A DNA stretch of 64,000 nt from Bradysia coprophila (taxonomy: Eukaryota; Arthropoda; Insecta; Diptera; Sciaridae). Made by a program: the position numbers and the translations under genes. Numbering within the stretch: position 1 is the first letter of the stretch; each line of letters opens with the position of its first letter. The stretch covers positions 2,786,986 to 2,850,985 of the forward strand of contig NW_023504022.1 of assembly GCF_014529535.1 (NCBI RefSeq), given 5' to 3'. The notes below the pieces were generated by a model. The model was given only the letters and a program-made list of their open reading frames with translations, searched no databases and was not told the origin of the DNA. This document shows, one piece after another, positions 23,070 to 33,335 of the stretch.

Positions 23070-25848
23070 ATGACTCGTAAGTGAAATATCGTAATTTTAC
23101 GTTCCTGACTGTCGTTTGGAACAGTTAATCATTCCTGTGACGCTGAATACAACAAAACCTTTCATTCTAATTTGTAGGTGGAAATCAAAGAGACCTGGCT
23201 CGTGCTAAGAACGCGAAGAAACAAAAAGACTTGACTAAAGGCGTTCGTACGGACAATTTGACGGTCGAACAGCGTAAAGCACGGTATGTCACACGAATTT
23301 ATTTCTTTATTTGCGCGGAAATGATTCTTCTTCTTTTTCGCTAAACTGACCTACATAACAAAACCGCTTGTGATGTGTGCCAAATCGGTTTTTTTTCTGT
23401 TTCTACTTCAATGCTGTAGCGATGGTCAGTTCATTGATTGTCTTCATTCCAAAATTAATTGGGTAGAGTCTGAAAGGTCAGCAATTTCAACACTAATAAT
23501 TCACCACTTACACACTCTCGTATCTGCTCATCAACACGCTGCATTTATCCACGCGCTACCTGCCTCTGACGGTGGTCTTTTTTTTGGTCGATGATTTTTT
23601 CAAATGTTATTTACCCAAACAATATTCACTCTTCATTTCATCTGTAAAATATTCAAGGGAACGGGTTTCTCAGTTACGAAACGATGTTCGATTTTATCAA
23701 ATGAGCTTACGTGTATCGGCACTACTGGTTAAATGGATGAAGATGAAGATGGTGTGTTTTTTTTCACTCATCTATAATCGGTCATTAGTTCACTACTTAA
23801 AGACAACAACAAAAAAATGGAAGAAAAAACTGGTTGACCTCATCATTTCGTAGTCTTAGATGTTAAAAGCGAAAGTTTCGATGAATTTAACTGCTCGTTT
23901 TCAATGAAATAACGTTTAATTTGTGCGAATATGCCAATGGTATAGTGGATCTTTTCCCATAGATTTTAATGTCTTTTTTAGATTGCTGTGGATCGATAAT
24001 CTGTCGGAATTAAAAATTACCTTCAACTGTTACACAATCTAGTAATATTGGGTGGTCCTATTGAGTAACATTTAGGGCCACGTAACTGTCTGCCATATTT
24101 TTATGCGACATTAACGAGAGGAAAATGTTTTGGCGTCTGAACCTTTTGTAGTTGTGTTTTCTTGATTTCAGTCTGAAATGGACTCAACTCAACAGCCAAC
24201 TTTCATATAAGTGATTTAGAAGTCTTTTTCGAAAGTGTTTACTGCGAATAAAGTCAGCCAAGAGTACGTTAGGTGTAATTGTGGTCAGAACGTTCAACGA
24301 CACAGCACTGCTCCTAGCATTAACACTGAATTGACAGGTGTCAAATTTAGAGGCTTTAGTGATAAGAGCTGCCGCATGTGACTGTTTGTATGTTTTAACT
24401 CATGCAACGAAAACAAGTCGTCTATCTTTATAACAGGTACGCAGTGCCTACTGTGATTTCATGAGCCCCATTGGTTCATGCTAGAATCAGTGCTGTGCCA
24501 ATAAACATAACAGTTCAGTTGAAAAAGATCATGCCGCAAGTGAATGCTCGAGCTTGTTTGTTGGGATGATAGGCAAATAGTAACCAGGAAGTTACGGTAT
24601 TGGTCAGGGTCTAATCGTTTTTTGAAGGATAATATCGTCCTGGATGAAAATATCCGGTGATAGACACCAAACAGAAACTTTTTATTTTATTTTCGGACTG
24701 ATCAACCGCTTCATCAGTAACAACACCAAAGTATCAAAATCTAGGAAATTTTTCAGCTTTCTTACGAAAATTTAAGAAATATAATAAGGTGAGGCACTAG
24801 GTAATGGACATGTGGTTTTTATGAATGAGAGATTAATAGATGTTGATGTGGTTGATGGCCGACTACTGCTATATGTCCAGAGACTGGTGTCGTCACCACC
24901 CTAAACTTCTTCAAAGTGTGTTTTCGATTCTGATACGTTCGTAAGAATTCGTAACTTGACTACTAAGGTAATTTAGGTTCCAAACAAAAATTTTTTTTAT
25001 TTTTCTTCGGTGCAGAACATTATTATAAGATACTTTGCTTCGTATTATATGCCAAAAAAATGTTTACTTTTTTTTATAAACCATTTTGAAAACCCAAAAA
25101 ATAACGAAAAAAAAACAATTGACGAAACGACATACACTCCGGAGTGTATTCCGATTCGAATTTTCATGATTTTTTGCGTGTTCAAAGTGTTCTATAAAAA
25201 AAATTAAACATTTTTTTGGCATATAATACGATGCAAAGTATCTTATAATAATGTTCTGCACCGAAGAAAAATAAAAAAAATATTTGTTTGGAACCTAATT
25301 GTCAAGGTGGGTAACTGTCAAGTTGGTGTAACTGTCAAATTACGACAATTTTGAGTACCGAACTTATGAAAATCGAGGCCGAGGGAGTTAACAATTTAAG
25401 TTCCCATTCCACTCAACAAAAAGTACTCCGTGAGAGAGCCGTAAGAGAGCGAGCTGTCAAAAAACAAAGCAAAAATTGAAAAAATTAAATTTTGTCTGTC
25501 ACACGAAGTACTTTTTTTGGTAAGAGGAAACTAAGCATTATTTTCTTCTTCAAATTTTTCCATTTAGCAGTCTTGAAAATTCGTACAAGTAACGCATAAG
25601 AACACGTTGGTTAGTTTGAAAAACAAATCATTGCCCCACTATAATCAACACGTTCTTATGCGTAGCTTCTTCGAATTTTTGTGGGATTAAAATCGAACCG
25701 AAAAATATGAAAACAAATTCGTTTGCTTCACTCTACTCCACCAATTTTATTTTTTTATTTTTTTCCTTTCCATTTCAGAGATGCTGAGGTAATGAGAGAG
25801 AAGCAGAAAAAGAAGGAGGAAGACGCAGCGGCTGCTGCCGGGAAATGA
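23070..25848 (+). CDS. SERF: SERF / 4F5-family small EDRK-rich protein, 3 exons
   Basis: Exons 23,070-23,076, 23,178-23,283 and 25,779-25,848, joined at GT-AG borders in compatible phase. They encode 60 residues, starting MTRGNQRDLARAKNAKKQ and ending in EEDAAAAAGK. The N-terminal MTRGNQR(D/E)LARxKNxKK block is the hallmark of the 4F5/SERF family (human SERF2 is about the same length). It is followed by a basic/acidic helical stretch (EVMREKQKKKEED). Family members are small, highly charged, largely disordered proteins that bind nucleic acid and accelerate amyloid formation; a cellular role here is inferred by homology. The first exon holds only two and a third codons. The second intron (about 2.5 kb) carries several MITEs. 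AATAAA lies at 26,012-26,017. All residues of the family core look intact. Confidence 0.95.
24301..24497. mobile_element. MITE with CACAGCACTG...CAGTGCTGTG ends, copy 1
   Basis: Terminal inverted repeats are CACAGCACTGCTCCTAGCAT on the left and ATGCTAGAATCAGTGCTGTG on the right. The body contains AACTCATGCAACGAAAACAA and an ACAAGTCGTCTATCTTTA-like block. The same body in reverse flanks the big nested insertion at 28,451-32,552. Lies in SERF intron 2. Confidence 0.8.
24972..25302. mobile_element. Foldback element in SERF intron 2
   Basis: Arms of about 85 bp: TTAGGTTCCAAACAAAAATT, a GGTGCAGAACATTATTATAA block and AGATACTTTGC on the left; GCAAAGTATCTTATAATAAT, GTTCTGCACC and TTTGTTTGGAACCTAA on the right. 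The centre has ACTCCGGAGT. Two 65-residue frames on opposite strands here are only a consequence of the inverted repeat. Confidence 0.85.
25390..25545. mobile_element. TTTCC-ACTT...CTCCGT family MITE
   Basis: Starts GTTCCCATTCCACTCAACAA with AAAAAGTACTCCGTG and ends ACGAAGTACTTTTTTTGGTA followed by AGAGGAAACT. The interior AGCGAGCTGTCAAAAAACAA matches, in reverse, the 22.5-22.6 kb hairpin. Lies in SERF intron 2, about 230 bp from the last exon. Confidence 0.7.
25573..25682. repeat. Short hairpin
   Basis: GAAAATTCG and ACGCATAAGAACACGTTG are inverted as CAACACGTTCTTATGCGT and CGAATTTTT. About 110 bp in total, sitting about 100 bp before the last SERF exon. Confidence 0.7.
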
Positions 25849-26017
25849 TATGCGAAACAGGCAATACCGTGTGTGTTAGTGAGTGTGCGAGCTCAACATA
25901 GTTCATCAATTTTCCAATGCTTTACGCGTTTCATAGCATAGTCGAATTCTGTTTAAGATAATTTTCAGTAAAATTGCGATTCTCTTTTTTATAAAAATTT
26001 AATTTTTGCAAAATAAA

Positions 26018-26532
26018 CCACGTCAACACTACACACACCAAAACCTGATATTTTTTTAATTATTAAAACAATTTATAACTTTTGTTAGACATATTTTGAT
26101 TGTCTTTGTACATTTACCAATAAATCAATTAAAACAAATTGTCTAACTTTAGTCGAACCGAACGTTGCTCGTTATTCGGGGATACTCGTGAAAGACAACC
26201 GTTTTTATTTTCTTGAAACTAAACATAAGGCCACATGAAAAGGCATATGATGGTCAAAAAGAGAAGCTCGAAGGCGACATAATTCCACTGACTGATATTT
26301 ATACTCTATAGTCTGGCGATCCGAAACTAGTGCCGGGAAACATTACTGCCGGTAACTACTTTTTTAAGTTCTGTTCCAGTAACTAGGGTTCCGGCATCGT
26401 TCACTGACGTTATGAAAACGTAACATTATCAGCATTACCATCAGAACCAATTTAAAGCTACGGCTCAAGGTTGTACGACATCAGTAACGTTATTTGTTTC
26501 GGTAACTTTATGTAAAAACTAGGGTCTCAGCA
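26018..26532. other. SERF 3' flank
   Basis: After the poly(A) signal there is no gene. From about 26,325 to the insertion at 26,533, and again at about 27,530-27,680, words such as GTAACGTTA and GCCGGTA recur. This suggests an older foldback split by the 26,533-27,450 element. Confidence 0.4.
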
Positions 26533-27450
26533 TAAGGTAAGCGAGGTAGTAGCTGACCGGCTAAGCAATTTTTCAACTTTGGTCATCAGTATCTCAGGAT
26601 GATTTCGATGAAACTAAGTTTTTCCTTCGTCAGAATTTAATTTGATCTGTTCCCGTTCCGCAGAATATCAGAACTAATTACAATTAATTAATTTTTATTG
26701 TAAAAAACTGATTTTACTGAAGCACTGTTTTTGATGCAGTAGCTGACCACTAAAAAACGGATGTTTTTATACCTGACCAGTCTTGTTGCAGTAGTTGACC
26801 GTTACAAAATTAAGACATTTTTCACATTTTTCGCAATAATTGCGCATTATTCGACACTTTTTCACTCTTAATTCACTGATATTAACCAATTTCAATGATA
26901 AAAACTCAAAAAAACACAAAATATCAACGAATTTTAATCACATCATTTTGTACACAACAATGCACATGGAAGGTGAATTTGTCACATGAAGAAAAATGTA
27001 CGGAATTTGGTGCGGTCAACTACACAAGCATGACATATTTTTGATGCAATGTTTTGACCACCATGTAATTAATCAAATATTAACTTTTAGACGCTATTTA
27101 TGTTAATAATGTTAATTGTCGAACTATTTACTACCTAAAAACACCAAAACTTTGTCCATTAATAATTCGTTTGTCAATAAAAACATTAAATTAGACCACA
27201 CCGATCTTACGATTTTCTTAAGAAATGTGCAACTTTGTACTGAGATGGTGCACTGGTTTCATTTTATGGTTTTATCAAATAAGTAAACATAATAATCGCA
27301 TTATTTTCATGAAAAAATTAATCTTTAGGCTCTAAAGATTAATTATAACGTTAATTTGCGTATTTTCATTTGTAATTATTTTCCAAAACTGATAAATAAT
27401 GTAGCTGGTCAGGTAGACCTGCACGGTCAGCTATACCCTCGCTTACCTTA
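26533..27450 (+). mobile_element. TA-flanked TIR element, copy A (GGTAAGCGAGGTAGTAGCTG)
   Basis: Ends: TAAGGTAAGCGAGGTAGTAG followed by CTGACC on the left, and GGTCAGCTATACCCTCGCTT followed by ACCTTA on the right. This gives a TIR of about 26 bp with TA at both edges, as for Tc1/mariner-type insertions. The 918-bp body is AT-rich with no transposase frame. Copy B (29,797-30,674) is colinear over its whole length; copy A has small extra segments (for example near 27,325-27,350). Confidence 0.85.
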
Positions 27451-28450
27451 CTGAATTTTAACAAATATTCCGCATTGAATAACGCAAAGTCAAAAGTGTT
27501 GATAAAATAAAATTAAACTGAAGGATTTTTAGAAATATACCTGTAACGTTATAGAGATGGTAACCTGTTCGTAACGTCACGAATTGTGACGGAAACACAA
27601 AAAATCCGAAATAAAGTTACAGCTTCGAACGTTTTGTATAAAGTTATAACGTTAAAAGCGCCTGCCCTGCCGGTAGCCATTTTTTGGTAAAATCTTGACA
27701 CCACGATAAGTTGAGTAGTAACTACCGTCTACGTTTGATTAATGTTAAAGGTAGAGAGCCTTTGATAAGGAGGCAACGTTTGATTTACGCAGGATATCAA
27801 CAATTAAATGAACTGTTTTTGTACCCCTTAATGCAAACAATCTAATTCTAACTAGGTTTGAAAAATAAAGAAATTTTGATGCTATAGTCAAAGGAAATGG
27901 CGAGTCAAAGTTTTTCTGTTAATAATATAATCACAGTGGTATGATTGATTGAACAGATTGTATTGTTTCGACGAGCAACACAACAAAAATTAAGAAATCA
28001 AAGAGATTTGACTCCGCAACTCTTTCGATTAGAATGGTACATACATTGTAAGTGGTAAGCTGCATGCGTCACGGTGTAGGGATCATTGTGACGTGGTTTT
28101 TGCTTTATCGTTTAGATCTTTTTTTCTTCTTCTTTTCGGGACAATTCGTATCGTTACAAGCAGTGCCCATTTTCAATCATTTTTTGATAATTTCGTAAGA
28201 ATTTCGATGTAACATAAAGAGAGCTAATTCTATTCAGATCGTCGGAATAGCTTAAATAAAAGACAAATTTCTTAGTTTTTTCCTAAGATAAAACCTTTGG
28301 AGAGCTAATTAATTTACATCAAGATTTCTGGCGGGTCGGGTAATGATAGTTTTTGCACATAAAACAATTAACTTGTATATTCATATAAGCCAGACTCGAA
28401 GACATTGAAGAGAAATGTGTGATTTTCAATTTATTTTTTATAAGTACGAG
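27451..28450. other. Non-coding stretch between two mobile elements
   Basis: No gene or long inverted repeat recognised, apart from the possible older repeat half noted before 27,680. Confidence 0.4.
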
Positions 28451-28828
28451 CAATGCTCCTAGCATGAACATAAGAAATATTTGGAGGCTGATGAAGTCAC
28501 AGTAGGCACTACGTTTCTTTCGTAAAGATAGATGACTTGTTTTCGTTGTATGAGTTAAAACACACGATACAATCAATCTTAAGCGGTAGCTCTCATCACA
28601 AAAGCCTCCAAATCAGGGGCACTTTTAAGCTTTTTGAGTAAATACACACTTTTCTACAAAAAACAAAAACGTACCTTTTTGCAGATTTGAAAATTGAAAA
28701 CCGTACCTTAGATTCGAAAAGTGTGTAATTACACATTTTCTTTGTAAACAAAAAAGTGTGTAGAATACACACTTTTCAAAAGTTTTTACACATTCGACAT
28801 TTAAATTTCGTATATAGCATCCTCAACG

Positions 28829-29396
28829 AGGCTCGGAACGGGTCGGGTTCGGTCAGACCGGAACCCGAACTTGATTTAACCCGAACCTGAAAAATTATTT
28901 CGGGTTCAACCCGAACTTGACCCGAACTGGAATTTTCGATTTCGGGTTTAACCCGAACCTGACCTGAACCCGAAATTGTTCAACCCGAATTTGACCTGAA
29001 CCTGAATTTTCAATTTCGAGTTCGACCCGAACCTGAACTGAATCCGAAATTTTAAATTTAATCAGGTCGGGTTCGGGTAACCCGATATTTTTGACTTTTT
29101 TTAATGTAATAAACGCTTAAAATTTCGGGTTACCCGAACCCGACCTGATTAAATTTAAAATTTCGGGTTCAGTTCAGGTTCGGGTCGAACTCGAAATTGA
29201 AAATTCAGGTTCAGGTCAAATTCGGGTTGAATAATTTCGGGTTCAGGTCAGGTTCGGGTTAAACCCGAAATCGAAAATTCAAGTTCGAGTCAAGTTCGGG
29301 TTGAACCCGAAATAATCTTTCAGGTTCGGGTCATGAATCCGGTTCAGGTCAACCTGAACTAAAACAGGTCAACCCGAACCCGTTCCGAGCCTTACG
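28829..29396. mobile_element. CCCGAACCTGAA-rich long foldback
   Basis: Two arms of about 270 bp, built of degenerate CGGGTT(C/A)A(A/G)CCCGAAC words, are mirror images around about 29,105. The inner arms are near-perfect (AATTTAATCAGGTCGGGTTC against GAACCCGACCTGATTAAATT). Outer ends are AGGCTCGGAACGGGTC and CCCGTTCCGAGCCTTACG. TCAACG occurs at both flanks (28,823-28,828 and 29,397-29,402) and may be a target duplication. Confidence 0.85.
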
Positions 29397-29796
29397 TCAA
29401 CGTTGTTACAATTAACTTTGTTTTAACTTGGAAACCGGGACTATTTTTGGGAAATTTGATTTCCTAAATTTGCTAATATTTTCCGAAATTTGCCTAGATT
29501 TTCAAAATTTTGTCAAATTTGTAACTTAAAAAACATATTCGACAAAATTTTAACATAGTTTTATTTTTGTACACTTTCGAACCAAAATCTTAAAATTTTG
29601 GTGAAGTTTCGAATTTTTGTTTTAGGTTTTACATGTGACTGGAAAATTTCGGTTGTATTCGAGTCTTGATTCTAGCAATATAGTTTATTGTAATGATTCA
29701 CAAAATAAAATATAGAAATCATTCGAAACTGAAAAATATAACTGCACGTTGAGCACAAGAGACAAGAGACTATTTTACTGTAAAACATACCTCAAA

Positions 29797-30674
29797 TAAG
29801 GTAAGTGAGGTAGTAGCTGACCGGCTAAGCAATTTTTCAACTTTGGTCATCAGTATCTCAGGATGATTTCGATGAAGCTAAGTTTTTCCTTCGTCAGAAT
29901 TTAATTTGATCTGTTCCCATTCCGAATATCAGAACTATTTACAATTAATTAATTTTTATTGTAAAAAACTAATTTTACTGAAGCACTGTTTTTGGTAGCT
30001 GACCACAAAAAAACGAGTGTTTTTATACCTGACCAGTCTTGTTGCAGTAGTTGACCGCTACAAAATTAAGACATTTTTCAAATTTTTCACAATAATTTCG
30101 CATTATTCGACACATTTTCACTCTTAATTCACTGATATTAACCAATTTCAATGATGAAAACGCATAAAAACACAAAATATCAACGAATTTTAATCACATC
30201 ATTTTGTACACAACAAAGCACATGGAAGGTGAATTTGTCACATGAAGAAAAATGTACGGAATTTGGTGCGGTCAACTACACAAACATGGCATATTTTTGA
30301 TGCAATGTTTTGATCACCATGTGTAATTAATTAAATATTAACTTTTAGACGCTATTTATGTTACTAATATTAATTGTCGAACTATGTACTACCTCAAAAC
30401 ACCAAAACTTTGTCCATTAATAATTCTTTTGCCAATAAAAACCTTAAATTAGACCACACCGATCTTACGATTTTCTTAAGAATTGTGCAACTTTGTACTG
30501 AGATGGTGCACTGGTTTCATTTTATGGTTTTATCAAATAAGTAAACATAATAATCGCATTATTTTCATGAAACGTTAATTTGCGTATTTTCATTCGTAAT
30601 TATTTTCCAAAACTGATAAATAATGCAGCTGGTCATTTACACGTGCACGGTCAGCAACTACATCGTTTACCTTA
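29797..30674 (+). mobile_element. TA-flanked TIR element, copy B
   Basis: Colinear copy of 26,533-27,450 in the same orientation, mostly identical. It starts TAAGGTAAGTGAGGTAGTAG; the right end is degenerate (GGTCAGCAACTACATCGTTT then ACCTTA). A gap of about 25 bp relative to copy A lies where copy A has TTAATCTTTAGGCTCTAAAG. Nested inside the hAT-like element. Confidence 0.85.
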
Positions 30675-30819
30675 AACAAGAACAAACCGCAGCCCCACAA
30701 AATCTTTCTCTGATACGAAAATCATTCTCGTAGAATTTGGAACAGTTAAACTTTGTTGAAAAATAAGAAACCGAGACAGTTTAACTAACAAAATTTTATT
30801 TGAAATTATCAGAACAACT

Positions 30820-32255
30820 CATCAGGGGCGCCGACTTCTAGGTGGCGTTGGGTGCTCAAGCACCCGACACCAAGATTCGTTGGGTGCGTAGCACCCAACA
30901 GATATTTGATATTTTTCTTAATTAAATAAACTAACATTATTGCCACTATTTCTGAATTGAAACAAAAAAGCCTTCAGACATTTTTCGGACCTTCACAAGC
31001 AATAATAATAACGTTTCTGTGTTAGTTGTCTGGAATTGTAGTTTTTGTATTAGTTTTGTCTTAGCTTGGTGTTCCACTTCAGCACTTTCCTAATGTAGAA
31101 CCGAGAGGAAACGTGCAGAAATAGTCATCTATATTACAGACGATATGTTTAAAAATAAAATCATACGAGGAATATGACAAAGGCTATGAAGAATACTTTT
31201 GTAGAAATAGTCATTTACGTCACAAGGACAAAGGTCCGAAAGTACTTTTCCAGTACTTTTCCATGTGACGTATTGAGTTTTTCATGCTTGCTATGGGAAC
31301 CGAAAGTAGAAAAATGTTTACTTTCGCCCCTCAAAATTGACATTTTTACTTTCGGTTCCCATAGCAAGCATGAAAAAGAAATAGTATGTCAGGACTTTTG
31401 GTCGGGCGAGGGCGACCTGGATTGGGTACGAGTACGACTTGTAAGTATAAGCAGAAACCTGAAATGTTAACTTTTTGACTTGCTGTCAAAATGGAAGTCA
31501 ACCTGAAACTACTTTCGAGCCAACCTGATTTTTTCAGGTCAGTTTCATTTTCTTTAACCGGAAGCCACCCTGTTAAGATCAGGTAAATGAGATTCCGATT
31601 CAAGTTTTACTTTACCTCAACCACTCCGACCATTAGACGACAGTTGCATAAAAAATGGAAAACATGCATACGAGCAATTTTTCTCTAATGTCGATATACA
31701 TGTCCAGAATAGAGATGAAAAACCGGAAATTTCAACTCAAATTTTCCACCAAAATATTATATAAAATGAAGCTAGATTGTCAAAAGAAGGCTTGAACAAA
31801 AGTAAGTGAATGTAGTTATTCCGTAATATTTTCATGAAGAAGTATGATCTACAAGTACAACTTAGACATTATTGACTCAATCTTGATTGCAATACGATCA
31901 CTTCATTTTAGTTTTTTGGCGAACCCTATCTATTTGGACGAATGTAGCCTTATTTTATGACGTTCTGCTGGAAAACTTGAGTTTTTGGTTCGGTTTAGAC
32001 AGGCAATTTCTTAAAGGAAAACCTCTCTACGCACTCATGCGCCCTTTTGTTATAGTTTGTTCTTAGCTTTACATTTCTCGACTATATTATTACTACGATG
32101 TGAGAATACATATTTCTCTGTTAGATTTACAAATCACTGAGAACCAGGTCTTGCACTTTCTCTTGATATTAAATTAAGTTGCTAGATTCGCTATCGTGAA
32201 AATCACTGTACAGAGATCTCGCACCCAACAACCAAAACACAAGTCGGCGCCCCTG
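30820..32255. mobile_element. Second hAT-like element, nested in the first
   Basis: Ends CAGGGGCGCCGACTT (from 30,823) and AAGTCGGCGCCCCTG (to 32,255) are a perfect 15-bp inverted repeat. GAACAACT occurs at 30,812-30,819 and 32,256-32,263; on the left three bases (CAT) separate it from CAGGGG, so the true left end may be 30,820. Subterminal GTTGGGTGC and GCACCCAAC words recur at both ends. Only small frames are present; the 31,174-31,470 frame comes from the inner hairpin. Confidence 0.8.
31278..31378. mobile_element. Foldback MITE, copy 2 (CATGCTTGCTATGGGAACCG)
   Basis: TTTTTCATGCTTGCTATGGG and AACCGAAAGT are mirrored by ACTTTCGGTT and CCCATAGCAAGCATGAAAAA. The structure and wording match the 20,901-21,035 hairpin (GCTTGCTA--G--ACCGAAAGT). 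It is the innermost layer of the nested stack at 28.4-32.5 kb. Confidence 0.8.
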
Positions 32256-32751
32256 GAACAACTAAAAGAAAACCAAAAAATTATCATTCCAGACACTAAC
32301 ATTCTAGATAAAGTATCTTTGTTGATAAAGAGCCACCGTTAAAGTTTAGGCGGTCATTTTAAATTTATTATTTCAACAAATGTTTTCTTTTTCCCAAAAG
32401 TGTGTAGTTGGACATTTTTTGTGCAAACATAAAAGTGTGTAGAATACACACTTCTTAAAAGTTTTTACACACAGTGTGTAAAATACACGCTTAAAAGTGC
32501 CCCTGCTCCAAATTGGACATTTGTCAAAGGAGTGTTCATGCTAGGAGCAGTGAGTTGCAGCAAGGCTTCACAACAAAACATCACAGACTTTGAGGAAATC
32601 AAAAATGTTCCCAGCCGCAAAATGTGTTTCTATCTGATTATGATGTATTCCGAACGTAAACAGAAGTTTTATCGTCTATTGTCTTCACATTTGATTTGTT
32701 TTATCAGATAACGTTCTTTTAAGGGAACATTTTCGTTGTTAAAATAATCCA

Positions 32752-32806
32752 GATAGATGATAATATGGCGACATCCCAGTCGCGATATTATCATCTCTCT
32801 GAAATA
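32752..32806. repeat. Small hairpin
   Basis: AGATGATAATATGGCGAC faces GTCGCGATATTATCATCT, separated by ATCCCA. Its ends (GATGATAATAT / CATCTCTCTGA) resemble the 4,574 foldback's ends but the interior differs. Confidence 0.6.
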
Positions 32807-33284
32807 TTCTCTTTAGGAAAAGATACCGCCATCTTTTATTAGCTCTCCGTTAGTGTGCATGACAAGGGGCGAAGGTAAAAAAAAATTAAACGAGTGAAGT
32901 TTGCAACCTGCCGGTAATCATACAGTTGATTTGTTTTACCCATTTGAGGGCTAAAAATACAAACTTTCGGAGTATGTGTCATAAATTCGTTACTATCTTC
33001 CTCGAAATTTGGGTCATCATCATTAAACGTTGTATACGTATCTGTTGTGGACAGTTGAATTTAGGAACTTGCGCTCGTTGCCCCCACTTCGCTCGGGCTA
33101 TAACCTGAAAAATTGCCTAAAATCTACCATCCACCACAGCTACGCAAATAAGTATTTTCCTCTAGTGATATGCAATTCGGCAACTATTCCTTCACTGGCT
33201 TCTAATGAATCAAATGATCAAATTCGGAAGAGAGAAATTCGAGAAGTTAAGTCCGAATTAAAACCGTGTGTTCGGAGGAATACT
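32807..33284. other. Downstream flank of the minus-strand secreted protein gene
   Basis: No gene on either strand that I can support. The plus-strand frame reaching 33,416 is antisense to the gene below and has no domain features. Confidence 0.45.
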
Positions 33285-33290
33285 TTTATT
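33285..33290 (-). promoter_or_regulatory. Poly(A) signal
   Basis: AATAAA on the minus strand, 45 bp past the stop of the secreted-protein gene; the spacing is normal for a short insect 3' UTR. Confidence 0.7.
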
Positions 33291-33335
33291 TACACAAATT
33301 ATCTTTTAAATCGAAAAACGGATCACCAACCATTT

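Larger units (their letters stand above)
28614..32505. mobile_element. hAT-like non-autonomous element with perfect 8-bp target duplication
   Basis: Ends are CAGGGGCACTTTTAAGC and GCTTAAAAGTGCCCCTG, a 17-bp perfect inverted repeat of the CAGGG type common in hAT elements. It is flanked on both sides by CTCCAAAT (28,606-28,613 and 32,506-32,513), the 8-bp duplication expected of hAT. Subterminal direct repeats share AGTGTGTAGAATACACACTT (about 28,756 and 32,431). No transposase frame. Removing the younger insertions (28,829-29,396; 29,797-30,674; 30,820-32,255) leaves about 1 kb of original element. Confidence 0.88.
28451..32552 (-). mobile_element. CACTGCTCCTAGCATGAACA MITE, copy 2, split by a hAT-like insertion
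   Basis: Left part 28,451-28,613 (starting CAATGCTCCTAGCATGAACA) and right part 32,506-32,552 (ending TGTTCATGCTAGGAGCAGTG) rejoin into the MITE seen complete at 24,301-24,497. The shared interior reads GATAGATGACTTGTTTTCGT, and the break lies in the segment for CCTCCAAAT. The 3.9-kb insertion sits exactly between duplicated CTCCAAAT. Confidence 0.85.

Noticed and set aside
25010-25261. Two 65-codon frames on opposite strands with nearly the same N-terminus
   Set aside because: They are the two arms of one inverted repeat read outward; no domain, and stops follow where the loop begins.
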